Below, one piece after another: positions 9,526 to 21,945 of a stretch of 64,000 nt of DNA. The position numbers were made by a program, and so were the translations under genes. Source of the DNA: Prorocentrum cordatum (Eukaryota; Sar; Dinophyceae; Prorocentrales; Prorocentraceae); the NCBI GenBank assembly GCA_963575745.1, contig CAUYUJ010020730.1, positions 82,244 through 146,243 of the forward strand, written 5' to 3'. Every line of letters begins with the position of its first letter. Within the stretch, counting starts at the first letter, position 1. The notes beneath the pieces were generated by a model. That model had not been told where the DNA came from. It did no database searches and was given only the letters and a program-made list of their open reading frames with translations.

Positions 9526-10985
9526 CCAAGTAATAACAAGAACCCCATCGTAGGATATGGGGAAAAATACCCCAAGCATGGTCAACTAGTCAAAACATCG
9601 TCCCCAGACTATTTTGGAACCATTTTCTGACTTTCCTCCTGTCGAGGGGCAGACCCGACTTTTAACACTGGCCACACCTGCCGCCAGGCCCCGGCAGGAG
9701 CAGGGGGGCGGGGGGAGACGCACGCGCCGAGCGGCTTCTCGATCGCCAGACCGGCCCCATGTTTGCAGATGCTGGGGCACTGGCGGCGTGCAGCCTTGAA
9801 CGCCCGCAGCGGGGTCGCCGGCGCGTCGACGAGACAGGAGCCTGCCGTTGGCCCAGATCCGCTCAGATTCGGTTCCTGGACCAGGGCTGAACCTCAACGG
9901 TGTTGTTCGTTTTCGTTTTGTCCTCGTTGTCCCTCGTTTTGTCTTCAATCCGCCTTTACCACAAAGCGACATCGAACCGAACACGGCCCACGAAATCGCA
10001 CAAACACCGTTTAGGTCCAGCCCTGTCCTGGACTCCTCCTGGGGAGCATCTTGGGCATGTTCTTCGTCCTGGTCCAATCTAAAGCGGCCCCTGGGCCCGA
10101 AGCGGGCCTCCAGAGGCCGAAACTTTGGACAAAGCCTTCTCGATCTTTGATCCTTGACCCGCGAACTACTGTACTCCGAACTTCTCATTCATCAACTGGG
10201 GGGTGACAAACGTGAAAACGCGGCGCGGCCAACCCCCCCCGGCACCACCCCCGCGCCCCAGCGGGGAAGGGAACGAACCCAGGACCTCCCCTGGCACCCC
10301 CGCGGACGCGCCGCGGCCAACCATCCCTGGCACTCCAGGGGGGGGGGCGATTATCAAGCGATCCGGAGTACACGGCCGTCTTTCTGCCCGCCCCTGAGAC
10401 TATCTGTCATCCTCTGGCGCGTACGGTTGTTACCTGAACCCCCCCACCCCCCCCTGGGCACACACCACTCTGGACCAGAGCGGGGAGCGCCGCTTTTTGG
10501 TGGTAGGGCTCGTCGGGCGGATGTCGAGCACAGCGTGCAAGACGTGGAGCACAGCGAGGGAAAGCAAAAGGACAATGGGTGGATGGTAATCGTCAGCCCT
10601 CCACCCCCTCCTGGGTACAAAACAACAATTGCGATTATCCGAAGGAGGGGGGGAAGGGGCCTGCCCCCCCCCCGCACACGCGTACGAACGCTCGCGCGAA
10701 TGCCATGGCGATCGCAGCGCACTCCCGCCCCAACGTACCCCTACTCCCTACCCCGCTTGAGCGGTACCGCTACCCGGGGGCCCAGGGCAGATGTGGGGCT
10801 GGGAGGAGAATCGCTCCAGATGGCTCCTGGGAGAAGGAAGCGTGAGCATCCTGCTGGGCCTGTCCCCTCACCCCGCCTTGGGATAAGCACCCTCTGCGAC
10901 ACCCCGGCCCTCCCCGGGTGGCAACCGCTACCCAAAACTCCGCCACCGTGACACTGCACGGTTTCCTCGGGGGCCGTAGGCGACC
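9526..10985. other. No gene seen
   Basis: Mixed GC-rich sequence within intron 3 of the macro-domain gene. A GCGGCCAACC word recurs near 10227 and 10314. No supported exon or RNA gene. Confidence 0.35.
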
Positions 10986-11090
10986 CGAGGAGGAGGAGGA
11001 GGAGGAGGAGGAGGAGGAGGAGGAGGAGGAGGAGGGAGGAGGAGGAGGAGGAGGAGGAGGAGGAGGAGGAGGAGGAGGAGGAGGAGGACG
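10986..11090. repeat. (GGA)n tract abutting the 3' end of LINE-A
   Basis: About 100 bp of GGA, ending GGAGGACGACGACG where LINE-A begins (minus strand). It may be one half of a microsatellite split by the insertion; the other half would be 16122-16226. Confidence 0.85.
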
Positions 11091-11536
11091 ACGACGCACG
11101 CCTCTGGAGCACAGTTCGATGTCTGGGCAGACTAGACGCTCTAGGACCGGCTTACAACCGAAGATTTCGTGCACGCGCACGCCCTATGAGGATCCACAAC
11201 TTGTCAATAGTTGCATCCGACCCTCAGGCAAACCTGTCAAGCTACAAACGTGGAGTAGCCCCCTCCGCGCAAACAAAAATTGAAACGGATACGCCGGGAA
11301 CCATCAATCACTGCGCGGGGCCCCCAAACCCTGGAGATGGTATTACCTCCTACCCTGAAGCAATCCAAGCATGCTTCTGATCGTGGTGCTGTCCCACCCG
11401 GCGGCTCGCATTGAAGCAGCCGCATCACGGGAAGCAGAGTGAGGATCGTCGGAGGGGGGAGGCATGTTGGCAGACCGGCCCCTAGACCCGCCCCGCTCAC
11501 TCGCCCTCCGGTTCCGGGTGCTGGGACGCTCTGGAA

Positions 11537-13540
11537 TCAGCACTCCTCCCATTTGCACAGGCCTGTGTGGATGATCCGATCGAGGTGGTGCATAGGCGCC
11601 ACTCCATCCTTCCGCTGGGCGCCGAGCTGCTCCAAGCAGCTGCTGATGATATGGGTTTCCTTGCTCACGCACATCTGAATTTTGGCATCCGTTTCCTTGT
11701 GCGCGTTGGACACCTTGACCAGGGCGAAGGTTTTTCCGGCTGCGTCTATGCTCATCTGGTCCATGTGGCCCTTGAGCTCCTGCAGGTTCTGAGGTTCGCT
11801 CTCCCCACGCCCTCCCCCTCTGCCAGGAGACCCTCGACCAGGCCCACAACCGCCGCGCGCGATATCGTGCCGAACTGAGCGAGATCGCCCTCGCTCTTGT
11901 TCTCGGCCCTCGCCTGTTGGACACGCTCCAGCCAACCTCGAACACGCTGCCGCGCCATGGTCACAGGCTTCAACCCGATCGGGGCCAGCAGGGTGATAAT
12001 AGTGATTGCCTCCACCTGCCGCGTCCGGAGCGCCAGGTTCAGGACCAACTTCATCAGCACTGGGAACAATCTGCCAATCTCTGCGGGTTCCATGGCCTCC
12101 AGCGCGTCCATCTCTTCGCTGCCGAGGCGCTTGTTGTCGGTACCCTTGGCGGGCGCGCCTTGCCGGACCCTGGGCACCTTGGTCCTGCCCCCCTGGCCCC
12201 CCTTGCCGTTGTCGGAGCCTCTTGGCCGCCTCTGGCTGCCCTCGTTGACGTCCATCGGGACCGCCGCTGGCATCGCACTGAACATGCCAGGAAAAGTCGG
12301 GCAACGGTTCAGGCAAGTGGGTGCGCAGGTGGACCTGCAGGAGCTTGTACTCCCGAAACGGCTGCAGGCAGACGGGGCACGTAGCGTCGGCCACGTCGAC
12401 AACAGGGTAGTTGCGGGCCGATGCATCGACGATGCATCGACCATGTTGGTACGCGTGGGTCAAGTGCCTAAAAGCTGTCGTTCGGTCTTTGAAAGTAGAC
12501 CGGCACGCGACACACTGGTTCGTCATGGTCAGGGAAGCAATAAGCCCACCATTCCCGTGTTGGCCCCCATTAGATTGCCGTTGGTGTACCAACAGTGCCC
12601 TACGAGTCCTGAACCGCCTGTGGCACGCACAACCGTCAGCATCCAGGAGCAAGCACTCATGATCCCCATCCGCTGTCTCACCCCTCTCCACCTCGTCTGG
12701 GCCAGCTGGCGGTGGTGGGGTCAGCAACCATTCAGAACGCACGATGGCGAAATCCATCAGTCGGAATATCCTCCGCGCCTCACCATTCCGGAACACGTTG
12801 AGGGGGTCCGTACCGATAGCATCCCACAAATCATTCCCCACTTCCAGGCTTCGGAGGCTCTCCAGGTCCTGCACGAATAGCCGGGCCCACCGGTTGGTCA
12901 TGGCAGTCGATTTTGGGGCCCCCAGATCGTGCGGCATCCACGGAAAAAGCTGGGGTCGTGGGTCCTCGAACTTGAATGTACCGAAAACAACAGAAAGTTC
13001 CCGGGCATGCCATGCAGGGTTAGCAGCAATTTTCTGCCAGCCTTTCAACCTCTGGGCCCGCAGTTCGACGCTAATTGGGACAAGGCCGAGTCGTCGCCAA
13101 ACCTGAAGATTCGACAATGACCGGATGACCGTCACCTCCCTTCCCTCATCATCTATCCTTGTCTGCCTCTCCGCCACACCTCCCAGGAGAGCCCGGCCGT
13201 ACCGCACGCACTTCGAGTCTACTCGGTCGATCTGGGCAGGGGCAAGGACAAGAGCGGGTAGGCCCGACACACCAGCGCCCACAACATTACTGCGGAATAC
13301 AAGCTTCTTGTGTGTCCACGTGGCCTTCGATTTCCAAAATCGTCGCATCATGTGCCATCCCTTCGCAATCGCATCGCAACGGCTCTCCACTTCAGGCCAC
13401 CAATTGTGGGTCGCATCGAAGATCACGCCGAGAAACGGGGCCTGTTGGTGGACCTGGCCGGGCAGGAAGTGTGGGTTGTAGTGGACGTACTTGTTGAACC
13501 TGCGGGACCCAGGACCTGCATAATGAGCGACAATGTTTTT
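11537..13540 (-). pseudogene. LINE-A, end of RT, zinc fingers and C-terminal extension
   Basis: The frame opens with the end of the RT domain (FLPGQVHQQAPFLGVIFD, where LINEs usually have a YLG motif) and the thumb region (KLVFRSNVV...RYGRALLGG). C2H2-like fingers follow at about residues 266-290, 305-331 (CVAC...H...H) and 350-370 (CPVC...HLRTH), counted from residue MIF at 13426. Near 12290 coding resemblance moves to another frame (EEMDALEAMEPAEIGRLF, then ARQRVRGWLERVQQA), and near 11795 it returns (NLQELKGHMDQMSIDAAGK). I infer indels rather than separate genes. The fingers may bind the RNA or target DNA. The function of the C-terminal extension is unknown. Confidence 0.7.
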
Positions 13541-16038
13541 TCCCCCTGGTTCTGAGCTACTCCACGCTTGCGAAGCTCCTGGTCGAGTATGCTGTCGGAA
13601 GTTCTGATAACCATGCCTGTATGCGCGGGGTCGGTAGTCTGGTGGGACTTATTTACGTCGTCGGCATACGTTCGGAGAGAGAGATCGCAAACGATTCCCG
13701 AAATGGGGCAAGTAGCAACAAGATCGTGGGGGTGGCGGCTGGTCAACTGCTCAGTCCAAGCCTGGATCGGTTCAGAAAAAGCCTCCCGGAACACCGGCGC
13801 CGAGTTAGAATCCCCTTGGAAGTTCCCTGTCCCATTCCGGAACCACGCCTGTTCCCCACTCGCCTGCACGAGGAAACTCGCCTGTCGGTGGCGCTGGCAC
13901 ATGAAGGGGACGTCCACGGGTTCATACATCCTCTGTACTGCTCCGTCGAGCTCGGAATGCAACACTGACGCAAACGCATTCGTCATATCGTGTTTGGTGT
14001 CCACTATCGAGACCTTGGCCTCGCGCATACGCCAACCAAGAGCTGCCGTTGTCCGGATTGCCCCAAGGCGTGAGCGGCCTCGAAGGTACCCGTAGTCTCC
14101 ATGAGGAGTGTCAGTAGTTTCCCGACGGGCACATTTCACCCACGCCTTCCCGAAAGAGCACATACCATGGAGCAATCGTGTTCCAAAAGACCTAGGCTTT
14201 CCATTGTATTTGGGGACCTGGTACGTTTGAGACTGATTCCATTGCATCACCATCCTTCCGTTGTGGCGGACGCGGGCTAAAATCGAAGTGACCCACTCCT
14301 TGATGAGGGCACCAGGTGGGCTCGGGGGCGGGGCTCCAAGTCCACTGGTCGTAGTATTAGGGGTGGGGCGGTCAGATAGAAGCACGGCCCAGACTTCCGA
14401 AGGTACGGACCAAGGGACCGCAGCTCGTCGCCTAGGGCCGGTCCGGAAGCTCTCGGCGAGGCGCTCGAAATCGACGTACGCCAGCGTCCACTCAGCATCG
14501 GTGGGTGGGGCAGGGTCGTCTCGCTGAGCATTGAGGGCAAGGAATTCGATCGGGTCGATGGGGGTAGCGAGCATCCCCCCTTTTTGGGGAGGGAGGGCCA
14601 AGTCTTGGGTCCACTCGGCCATGGTGGGCAGGGAGTCGGGGAGTCGATTGAAATCCCGCCGTCGTGGTCCCACGCCATTGGATGCTAATAGCCGGCATAT
14701 CCTCCACTCTTCCTGTGCCTCCCCCCGTCGGTGCGCTTCCTGAAGCTCCTCACACAACTGCCGTTCCCTCATCTTGCTGAGCTCACGTCGCATCGCACGG
14801 CACTGCTTCGACACTCTCGTAAGGCGCATCACTGCATCAATATCGTCCGTCATATGAGCACGTGCCCTCCCCCTCTCCTTCAAGGCCTCCACCCGTCGGT
14901 TGGCAAGTTCCTGATATTCCATTGGTAGGGCACGACGCGTCGCACTGTAGAGATCCCCCCCCACCTGTTGAAGCGTCCCCACTAAGTGATCCCATGCTGT
15001 CTCGAGGCTAGGGGCCTGCATTACAAGCTCTTCCATGCTGGTGGCTTCCGACTGCCACAAGACGTTGGCAGCTGCAGCCTCAACGGCCGCACGAAATGGA
15101 GTCGCAGCACATTCGGAAGCGAGGGCACGAGCCAATCCGACGTAGTCCCAACGCATTTTGGGAGTCTCCCCTGTGTACTGTAGGCGGACATCGAGCTCCA
15201 AGTAGAACGCAATATGGTCTCGGGGTCTCGCGGCCGGTATGGCCTGGAGCTTGCAGGTAGACCTGTAAAGCTGACCAAATCTTGTGACCTTGGGAAGCGT
15301 ACCTAGTGGAACCAAGACGTGGTCGATTCTAGACTGGTGGTGGGGGCCATAGTAACTCGGTCCACAGCTAAAGAACGTGTCCAAGACCCCCAGCCCATAA
15401 ACCTCCGCCGTCCTCCGAAGCATCCCTCCCGCCAAATGCTCCTCCGACCTTCCGTATGGACCGACCGTGGGGGAGGATACCATTTGCAATCTCTGAGGGC
15501 CGATCGTCATACCAATACCGTCGTTAACATCCGAAGCAACAATAGGAATGGTCCTGGTGGGGAGGTCATCCAGCACATCTGTCAAAAAATCCGTCACATG
15601 GCTACATGTATTTAGAATGCGTGCCTGTTCTCGCCCGTCTCGGCTTCGGGGACAATAGTATAAACCACAAATCGTAACGTCATAGTTGTGGCCTTTCAGG
15701 CGCACTGCAGCAGCCCGTCCACGAATGCACGATTTCGGTGTCCAAATTCGTGTAATTGCCCGCGCTTTGATACTGTTGTTGTTGAGCAGCACTGTGATAC
15801 CACATGCGGAGTTCGTGTATGTCTGCTTGCTCCAACCAAAGTGCAGTGCTCTGAAGTGTGGTACGTGCTCCAAATCGTGCGGCCTCACAGCTTTCCTCTG
15901 GGTGCCTATCAGGACTATGACGTCGATGTGTTGGTATTCTAACGTTATTTCCCGAAATCTGTCAGGGTCAGAAATAGATAGGGGGTTCCATATTACCACT
16001 CGCATGACAATAGAAAGCAAGAGGGCGGGCGTGCGCAT
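13536..16038 (-). pseudogene. LINE-A endonuclease and reverse transcriptase
   Basis: Makes and uses the target nick for reverse transcription. The endonuclease domain opens VVIWNPLSISDPDRF and has IVASDVND where GDFN is usual. RT motifs: VDTKHDMTNAF (motif A), QGDSNSAP (motif B), RTYADDVNK (motif C with the catalytic YADD). The frame breaks at a six-T run (13536-13541; six A on the coding strand): one extra A would join QNQGEK to NIVAHYAGPGSRRFNKY and on to the next ORF. This is a one-base homopolymer contraction or a sequencing error. The start chosen is the ATG at 16038; the ATG at 16005 is also possible. No separate ORF1 precedes it. Confidence 0.8.
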
Positions 16039-16121
16039 GCGCACTCATCTGCCGGGGGGCCGCGGCGCGCGCCTAGCATCCCCCATCGGCCACGGGGGGC
16101 GCGGCATGGGCCGCACGTGGC

Positions 16122-16226
16122 TAGGAGGAGGAGGAGGAGGAGGAGGAGGAGGAGGAGGAGGAAGAGGAGGAGGAGGAGGAGGAGGAGGAGGAGGGAGGAA
16201 GAGGAGGCGAAGGAGGAGGAGGAGGA
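16122..16226. repeat. (GGA)n tract abutting the 5' end of LINE-A
   Basis: GGA repeats with a few AAG interruptions. Same strand and motif as the tract at the other end of LINE-A. Confidence 0.85.
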
Positions 16227-16384
16227 CGGGTCGCCTCAGCCCTTCGGAGAAACCCTCCACGTGTCCCCTTGCACGTCGAGGCACGACTGCCAGGGGCTGC
16301 CTGGCGGCGCCTCTTCTATCTGGTAAGGGGACCGTCCCCGGCCTCTGCCCGCGGACGTGCTGCATGCACCGCCCCCCCCCTCTC

Positions 16385-16660
16385 CGATGCCGCTCCCCGC
16401 GTGCCCGCTCAGGGTGCACTTCCCGCGCGCCCGCTCGAGGTGCACTTCCCACATGGCTGCCAGTGCCCGAGCCAACCCCTGCCACGCGTGCCTGCTTAGA
16501 GGATGGTGCTCTTCCCGCACGGCAGCGAATGCCTGAACCCTCAGCGCGTCCGCTCGAGGACTGTGCACTTCCCGCGTGCTCGCTTACTCCTAGAACCCTC
16601 ATCCCACGCGCACCCGCTCGAGGATCGTACACTTCCTGCAGTCCCAGGCGCTGCTCCCAA
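16385..16660. repeat. Degenerate minisatellite with GCCCGCTCGAGGTGCACTTC
   Basis: Units of about 35-55 bp share CGCGCGCCCGCTCGAGG and GCACTTCCCGC. No coding support. Confidence 0.55.
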
Positions 16661-16699
16661 GCGCCCAGGGCCTCCCAAGCCACGATCCCTCGTTAAAAG

Positions 16700-17250
16700 C
16701 GAGTCCAGAGCTTTCATGACGGCCCGTGCAGGCAATCAAGGACACCAAGATGGTCCAAGCTGCCTCGAAGACTGGCCCCATGGCGGCCGAAGATTGATTC
16801 AATACGCCCCAAGCTGCCTCCAAGAGGCCTCAAATAGCCACAAGAAGACCTCCAACAGGGTCAGAGCAAGCCAAAATCATTGATTGCCCCAGGGTTTTTG
16901 ACGAGCTTCGCATTCTCGCGTGTTCGGGCTGCTGTCAGGCTGTCAGCTAAAAACGGCCCAAGAGGACTCCACCGTGGTCCAGGAGGCATCCGAGACGGCC
17001 TCATGACGGCCCAAGAGGACCTCCAGTGGGTCCCAAGACGGGCTGTGAAGGCCCCTCAACGGCCCAAGGAGGCGCCAAGACGGCGCCACGACGGCCCCCA
17101 AACACCCACCATACGGCTAAGCGGGCCAGAAGGCGGCTCAAGAGTACCCCAAGACGGCATAGGAGGGCCCCCAAGACGGCCAAGCAGGGCCCCAAGGGAC
17201 CCCCAAGACTGCCTCACAAGATGCCAAGACAGCCCCAAGACGGCCCAAAC
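16700..17250. repeat. Degenerate GGCCCAAGACGGC repeat field
   Basis: Words such as CCCCAAGACGG, GGCCTCATGACGG and CCAAGAGGAC recur irregularly up to the CAT microsatellite. Confidence 0.45.
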
Positions 17251-17257
17251 GAGTTTC

Positions 17258-17892
<635 letters not shown>

Positions 17893-18471
17893 AATCCTCA
17901 TCATGCTCATCACGGCTCTCCAAAGCCTGGAGACACGAGATCTCACACGTGACGGCCTCCTGTGCCACCTCGAACAAGTCACCACACATAATGCTGGGCT
18001 GGCACGGTGGCGGGACCTGCCGCAGGCAGCTGGATACGGTAGGTTCGTGCGGCGTGGGCGCGCGCAAAGTTTTTCACACCGCTTCGATCGTTCAACCTCG
18101 AACCTAGCGCTGCCCCGACCGTTCAAGGCTGAATTCCGTCGGGACCGCAGCGTTACCGTGCCCCTCAATGCTTCCGCGTCGTTCTGTCACACGGGATTTC
18201 AACCTGGAACGCCTTCGCCGGCGTCGCTGGCGCGCCCTCGCCGCGTGAGCCTGCCGCAATCAGAACCATCTCCCCCTGCGGACAGGGGAAGAAGGCATGC
18301 GAAACAGGCTCGTGTGTGGGGGGGGGGGGGGGGGCAGAGGCAGGGACGGCAGGAGGCCGGAGCGGGAAGGAGGAGAAGGGGGAGAGGAGCGCGCGGCGGC
18401 GGCTCCGCGAGACCGGGGCCCGACACCACAGCCGGGCCGGGAGGCGTCTCCCCTTGCGGGCCAGGGGGCGC

Positions 18472-18580
18472 CTCCCCGAAGCGCAGCTCCGAGGCCCGCT
18501 CGTGGCACAGCCGCAGCAGCTCCGCCCCCGCCCGCGCGTGCAGGGCCGCGTCGGCGCTGCGGCGCCCCGCGAAGCCCCAC
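18472..18580 (-). CDS. Macro-domain gene, exon 3
   Basis: 109 bp entered in phase 2 (one base plus 36 codons). It reads WGFAGRRSADAALHARAGAE, then LLRLCHERASELRFGE. This matches the GGGVDGAIHxAAGPxLxxAC segment of macro domains, keeping the aspartate and histidine with an altered glycine loop. The acceptor is GGAG|GTGGGG. The donor is the non-canonical GAG|GCGCCC, a GC donor of the kind known in dinoflagellates. Third positions are essentially all G or C. Confidence 0.75.
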
Positions 18581-18620
18581 CTCCGGAGGTGCGGCCAGCC
18601 AGGGGAGGCCACGGGCTCGC

Positions 18621-18741
18621 CATCGCTCGGACGCCCCTCTCCCTGGCCTCTTCCGCCGTCGCGCGTGCATGCCTTGGCCCAATGCTCCGGGATGCTCCTC
18701 GGTGATCCTCGCCGGGAAAACGGGCACACGTCCGAGCGATG
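18621..18741 (+). mobile_element. MITE-like family I, full copy
   Basis: 121 bp with terminal inverted repeats: CATCGCTCGGACG at left, CGTCCGAGCGATG at right. The core carries the family words GATGCTCCTCGGTGATCCTC and GGCACACGTCC. It lies 40 bp outside exon 3 of the macro-domain gene. Confidence 0.65.
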
Positions 18742-19331
18742 CCAGGCAGAGGGCGTGAGGCGCCCGGCCACGGGCCGTCGGGCTGCTGCAGTCCGGGACG
18801 AGAAGCGAGGCACGCAGCCCCTTCTTGGCACCAACGGCGCCTGGGTGCGCGAGGAGGGGCAGAGGAACAGCTGTGCGGGCCTCGGGCAAATCGAGCCCCT
18901 CCCGGACCCATACGGTGTCCTTCTTTCAGCGTCTTGACTGTGGGGAGCCCACCAAACAACGTACGCGCCCAGCCACGTACAGCCTGGACGCGGCCGCAAG
19001 AGACCCTCGCATGAGACTCAGCCCTGAAAGCCTGGGCGCAAGATGAACACGGGGGGGAACCCAGGGCACCCCGAACCCAGAGCACCCCGAACGGAACCCC
19101 GAACGCAGGAAGTCACCGCGCAGCGCGCGGAACGAAGAAATCCAAGGTACCCCAACGAAGAGCATATGGTCATATGGTTTCGATGGTGCCGCCACTGTTC
19201 ATGGGTACGGCCCCCCAGTCCGCGGGGCCAACTTCGTGTTACGAACGTTCGCGCATGAAATACTTTCGAAACCAACGTGGATTACGTTCTTCTTCCGCTC
19301 TGGATGCGGTCATTGGCAGCCTCTCCGACGG

Positions 19332-19362
<31 letters not shown>

Positions 19363-19853
19363 TGTCGGCGGCGGCGGCGGCGTCCTCGACCAGGGTAGGG
19401 CCCACATCTCCGACGCTGTGATGTTTTCCTACCGGCCCTTCTTCCTCGATCTCGACCCTTGGGCGCCGCTTGATGGGGAACGATAAATGGGGGGGGGGGG
19501 AGTTTGGGGGACACTGAAGGCCTACTTTTGGGCCCTAAAAAGCCCCTTTCAGCCTTCAGCAGCCTGCCGTAGGAGGGCGCCTACTGTATACTGTAGGAGG
19601 GCGCCACCTGTAGACTTCCACCGATCCGGGCCAGGGCCGATCCAGGGCCCAGGATCGGTGCACACGCCCTCCTGGCTCGGCCAGGGAGGCATACAACTAA
19701 CCCCGACACTGTGCCCAGGATGGGCCTGGCCAGGATGGGTGCAAGTGTATAGTGGGCGCTCTCCGCGGGGGAGGTGGGAGGGAGGAGGGAGGGGCGAAGG
19801 AAAGGGAGGAAGGGTGATCTCCAAACGACCTCCCGCGATTGCATTGGGGCCAC

Positions 19854-19933
19854 CAGTTGCGCCGGTGGGCGCCCTCGAGGCGGCGGTTGGTCGAGGTCGC
19901 GATGGCGTCGCCGACGAAGTCCTCCAGGTTCGC
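19854..19933 (-). CDS. Macro-domain gene, exon 2
   Basis: 80 bp, phase 0 in and phase 2 out. It reads ANLEDFVGDAIATSTNRRLE, then GAHRRNW. This is the N-terminal macro segment (usual GDIT..VDAIVNAAN), with the ADP-ribose-contacting asparagine kept in TSTN. The acceptor is CGCAG|GCGAAC and the donor ACTG|GTGGCC; joining restores RRNWWGFAG. Confidence 0.75.
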
Positions 19934-20104
19934 CTGCGGTCTCGGGCCAGACCTCTGGCGTTTTGGGCAAAAGCAGGGCGAGGGCGGGTCTTTCGTTTTC
20001 AGCCTCCGTGGGCCCCGTTCGAGCCCTGGCCTGCATGGGGCCATCAAAAACGCAAGCCGGGATCAGAGAACGGTGCCCGGGACGGGTCGAGATGACCGCC
20101 TTGC

Positions 20105-20229
20105 CATCGCTCGGGCGTCCATGCCCAGTGCGCGTTTCGATGACGTGCGTGCCTGCTGTTGCTCGATGATCCAGGATGCTCCTCGATGGTCCTCGCCGAA
20201 AACAAAGCACTGCACACGTCTGGGCGATG
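20105..20229 (+). mobile_element. MITE-like family I, full copy
   Basis: 125 bp with ends CATCGCTCGGGCGTCC and CACGTCTGGGCGATG. The internal GATCCAGGATGCTCCTCGAT, then GGTCCTCGCC, matches the copies at 18621 and 40622. It lies in intron 1 of the macro-domain gene. Confidence 0.65.
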
Positions 20230-20654
20230 CCGAGCCGAAGTCCACGTGCGAGGAGGGAGGGGAACATCTCCAGAGGAACGGGGGGAGAGACAGCGACGTA
20301 GGCCCTGGGTCTCCACAGCCCCCAAGAGCCCAAGAGGTCTCAGAGGCCTCTACGGAGGATTCCCGGGGCACTCGGGGGGGGTCGAGATGTCCAGAGTCCC
20401 CGCATGAGGAGGGAAGGAAGCAACGCCAGAGGCCCCGGGTCTCCAGAGGATTCCTGGAGGCCCCAGGGGGGTTCAGGAAAAGGCCAACAGTTCGATCCTC
20501 GATCTTCCAGGCCTACACATCCGACTGGACCCACGAGGCCTAGCGTGCACCAAAAGATCTGGCGTGGGCTTTTGCGTGGCATACGCTACAGCGCCCGACG
20601 GGCCGCAGCGCCGTGAGAGCTGTAAGTGGGGTGGTCTCGTATGTTTTGTTGTTG

Positions 20655-21222
20655 TTGAGGAGGAGGAGGAGGAGGAGGAGGAAAAGGAGGAGGGGGAGGA
20701 GGAGGAGGAGGAGGAGGAGGAGGAGGAGGAGGAGGAGGAGGAGGAGGGAGGAGGAGGAGGAGGAGGAGGAGGAGGAGGGGGTTGGTCGACCGACGTCTTG
20801 CTGTTTCCAGTGCGGGGCTCCTGAAGCCCCGACCACTTCCGCATGGGGGCCGACTCTGCCGCTCCTCGGCGGCGCTTCCGGGGACTGGCCTCCCGGGCCC
20901 CCCTGGGGGCCGCAAACAGGGAGGAGCACCTCCGCCCTGACTTGGTCAGGACGCCCTGACTGAGTTGGCCAAGCGAGGAGAGGAGGAGGAGGAGGAGGAG
21001 GAGGAGGAGGAGGAGGAGGAGGAGCAGGAGCAGGAGCAGCAGGAGGAGCAGGAAAAGCAGGAGGGGAGGAGGGGAGGGGGAGGGGGGGGGGAGGGGGAGG
21101 GGGGGGGGAGGGGGAGGGGAGGAGGAGGAGGAGGGAGGGAGGAGGAGGAGGAGGAGGAGGAGGAGGAGGAGGAGGAGGAGGAGGAGGAGGAGGAGGAGCA
21201 GGAGGAGCAGGAGGAGCAGAAA
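20655..21222. repeat. Two long (GGA)n tracts
   Basis: GGA-type tracts at 20658-20778 and 20975-21222, the second with G-only and GCA interruptions. Confidence 0.9.
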
Positions 21223-21430
21223 GGATCGCTTATAGTTGTCGCTTCTGGAGGACGTTCCCCCAGTGTCTCGTTCAACCTTTCGGGGTGACACCTGCATGGA
21301 GCCGATATTGACTGCGCGGACGTGCAACATGGCTGATCTCCACGCAGCGCGTCGGCGTTCCCCGATTAGCTGGGCGCACCGCTCGGGGAACGCTCCCGAC
21401 TTCCCGTATCCTTCAGCAGGAGCGACCCTG

Positions 21431-21549
21431 GGTAAGAATGACCTTTGGTGCGCGGCTCTGGAGGGCCGCAGGAAAACCAAACGTTCTGGGCGAGCTGGCC
21501 AATGCTGGGGGGACCCGTGTGGGCCCGCACCGAAGGTCGCTCTTACGCG
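21431..21549. mobile_element. Inverted-repeat element, family IV
   Basis: The left end GTAAGAATGACCTTTGGTGC and the inverted right end (minus strand GTAAGAGCGACCTTCGGTGC) form arms of about 21 bp around a core of about 75 bp. A diverged relative begins at 50796. It adjoins the family III copy at 21584. Confidence 0.6.
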
Positions 21550-21583
21550 TAGCCGACTGGGAAGGGTGGGTGGGTGGGCGTTT

Positions 21584-21740
21584 CGAGAAGTGCCCCTGGC
21601 CCACGGTGCCCCCAGAATTTGGAAGGAGGCCCCCGCGGCCTCCAGAGCAACCCCCACGAGGCTGAAGGGGTCCCAGGGGCTCGACAATCGAATGAAAAGC
21701 TGGGGGCACCTTGGGCCAGGGGCACGTTTAGCAACCCCCG
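21584..21740. mobile_element. MITE-like family III, copy 2
   Basis: 157 bp. GTGCCCCTGGCCCACGGTGC near the left end is matched on the minus strand at the right end by GTGCCCCTGGCCCAAGGTGC. Same size as the copy at 3331. Confidence 0.6.
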
Positions 21741-21945
21741 AGAGGGGGGGGGGGGGGATCAGGGGGGAAACAGGTCCTGAGGGAAGCGGGTCCTGGACCC
21801 TGGGGCCTTCCCCCCGGACGAGATCTTCATCATGGGTTGTTTTCTGACAGCCCCGGGGCCCCTGGGGGACCCTGAGAGCCGTAAAACAACGAAAAACAGG
21901 ACCCGCTTCCCTCAGGACCCGCTTTCCCCATGGTGAGGTGATCGC

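Larger units (their letters stand above)
11091..16121 (-). mobile_element. LINE-A, non-LTR retrotransposon, frameshifted
   Basis: An element of about 5.0 kb on the minus strand. Order: short 5' leader (about 85 nt), apurinic-type endonuclease, reverse transcriptase with YADD, C2H2 zinc fingers, a C-terminal extension and a 3' UTR of about 446 nt. Both ends abut (GGA)n on the plus strand. It lies in the same orientation as the macro-domain gene, inside its third intron. At least three frame changes (13536-13541, near 12290, near 11795) suggest a dead copy. Confidence 0.85.

Noticed and set aside
11917-12880. Plus-strand ORFs opposite the LINE-A C-terminal region
   Set aside because: Shadows of the minus-strand element; the zinc-finger and thumb motifs are on the minus strand.
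13530-13545. A-run before the LINE-A frame change as a programmed -1 slippery site
   Set aside because: The codon phase (GAA AAA ACA) does not fit an X XXY YYZ heptamer in the zero frame; a one-base loss is simpler.
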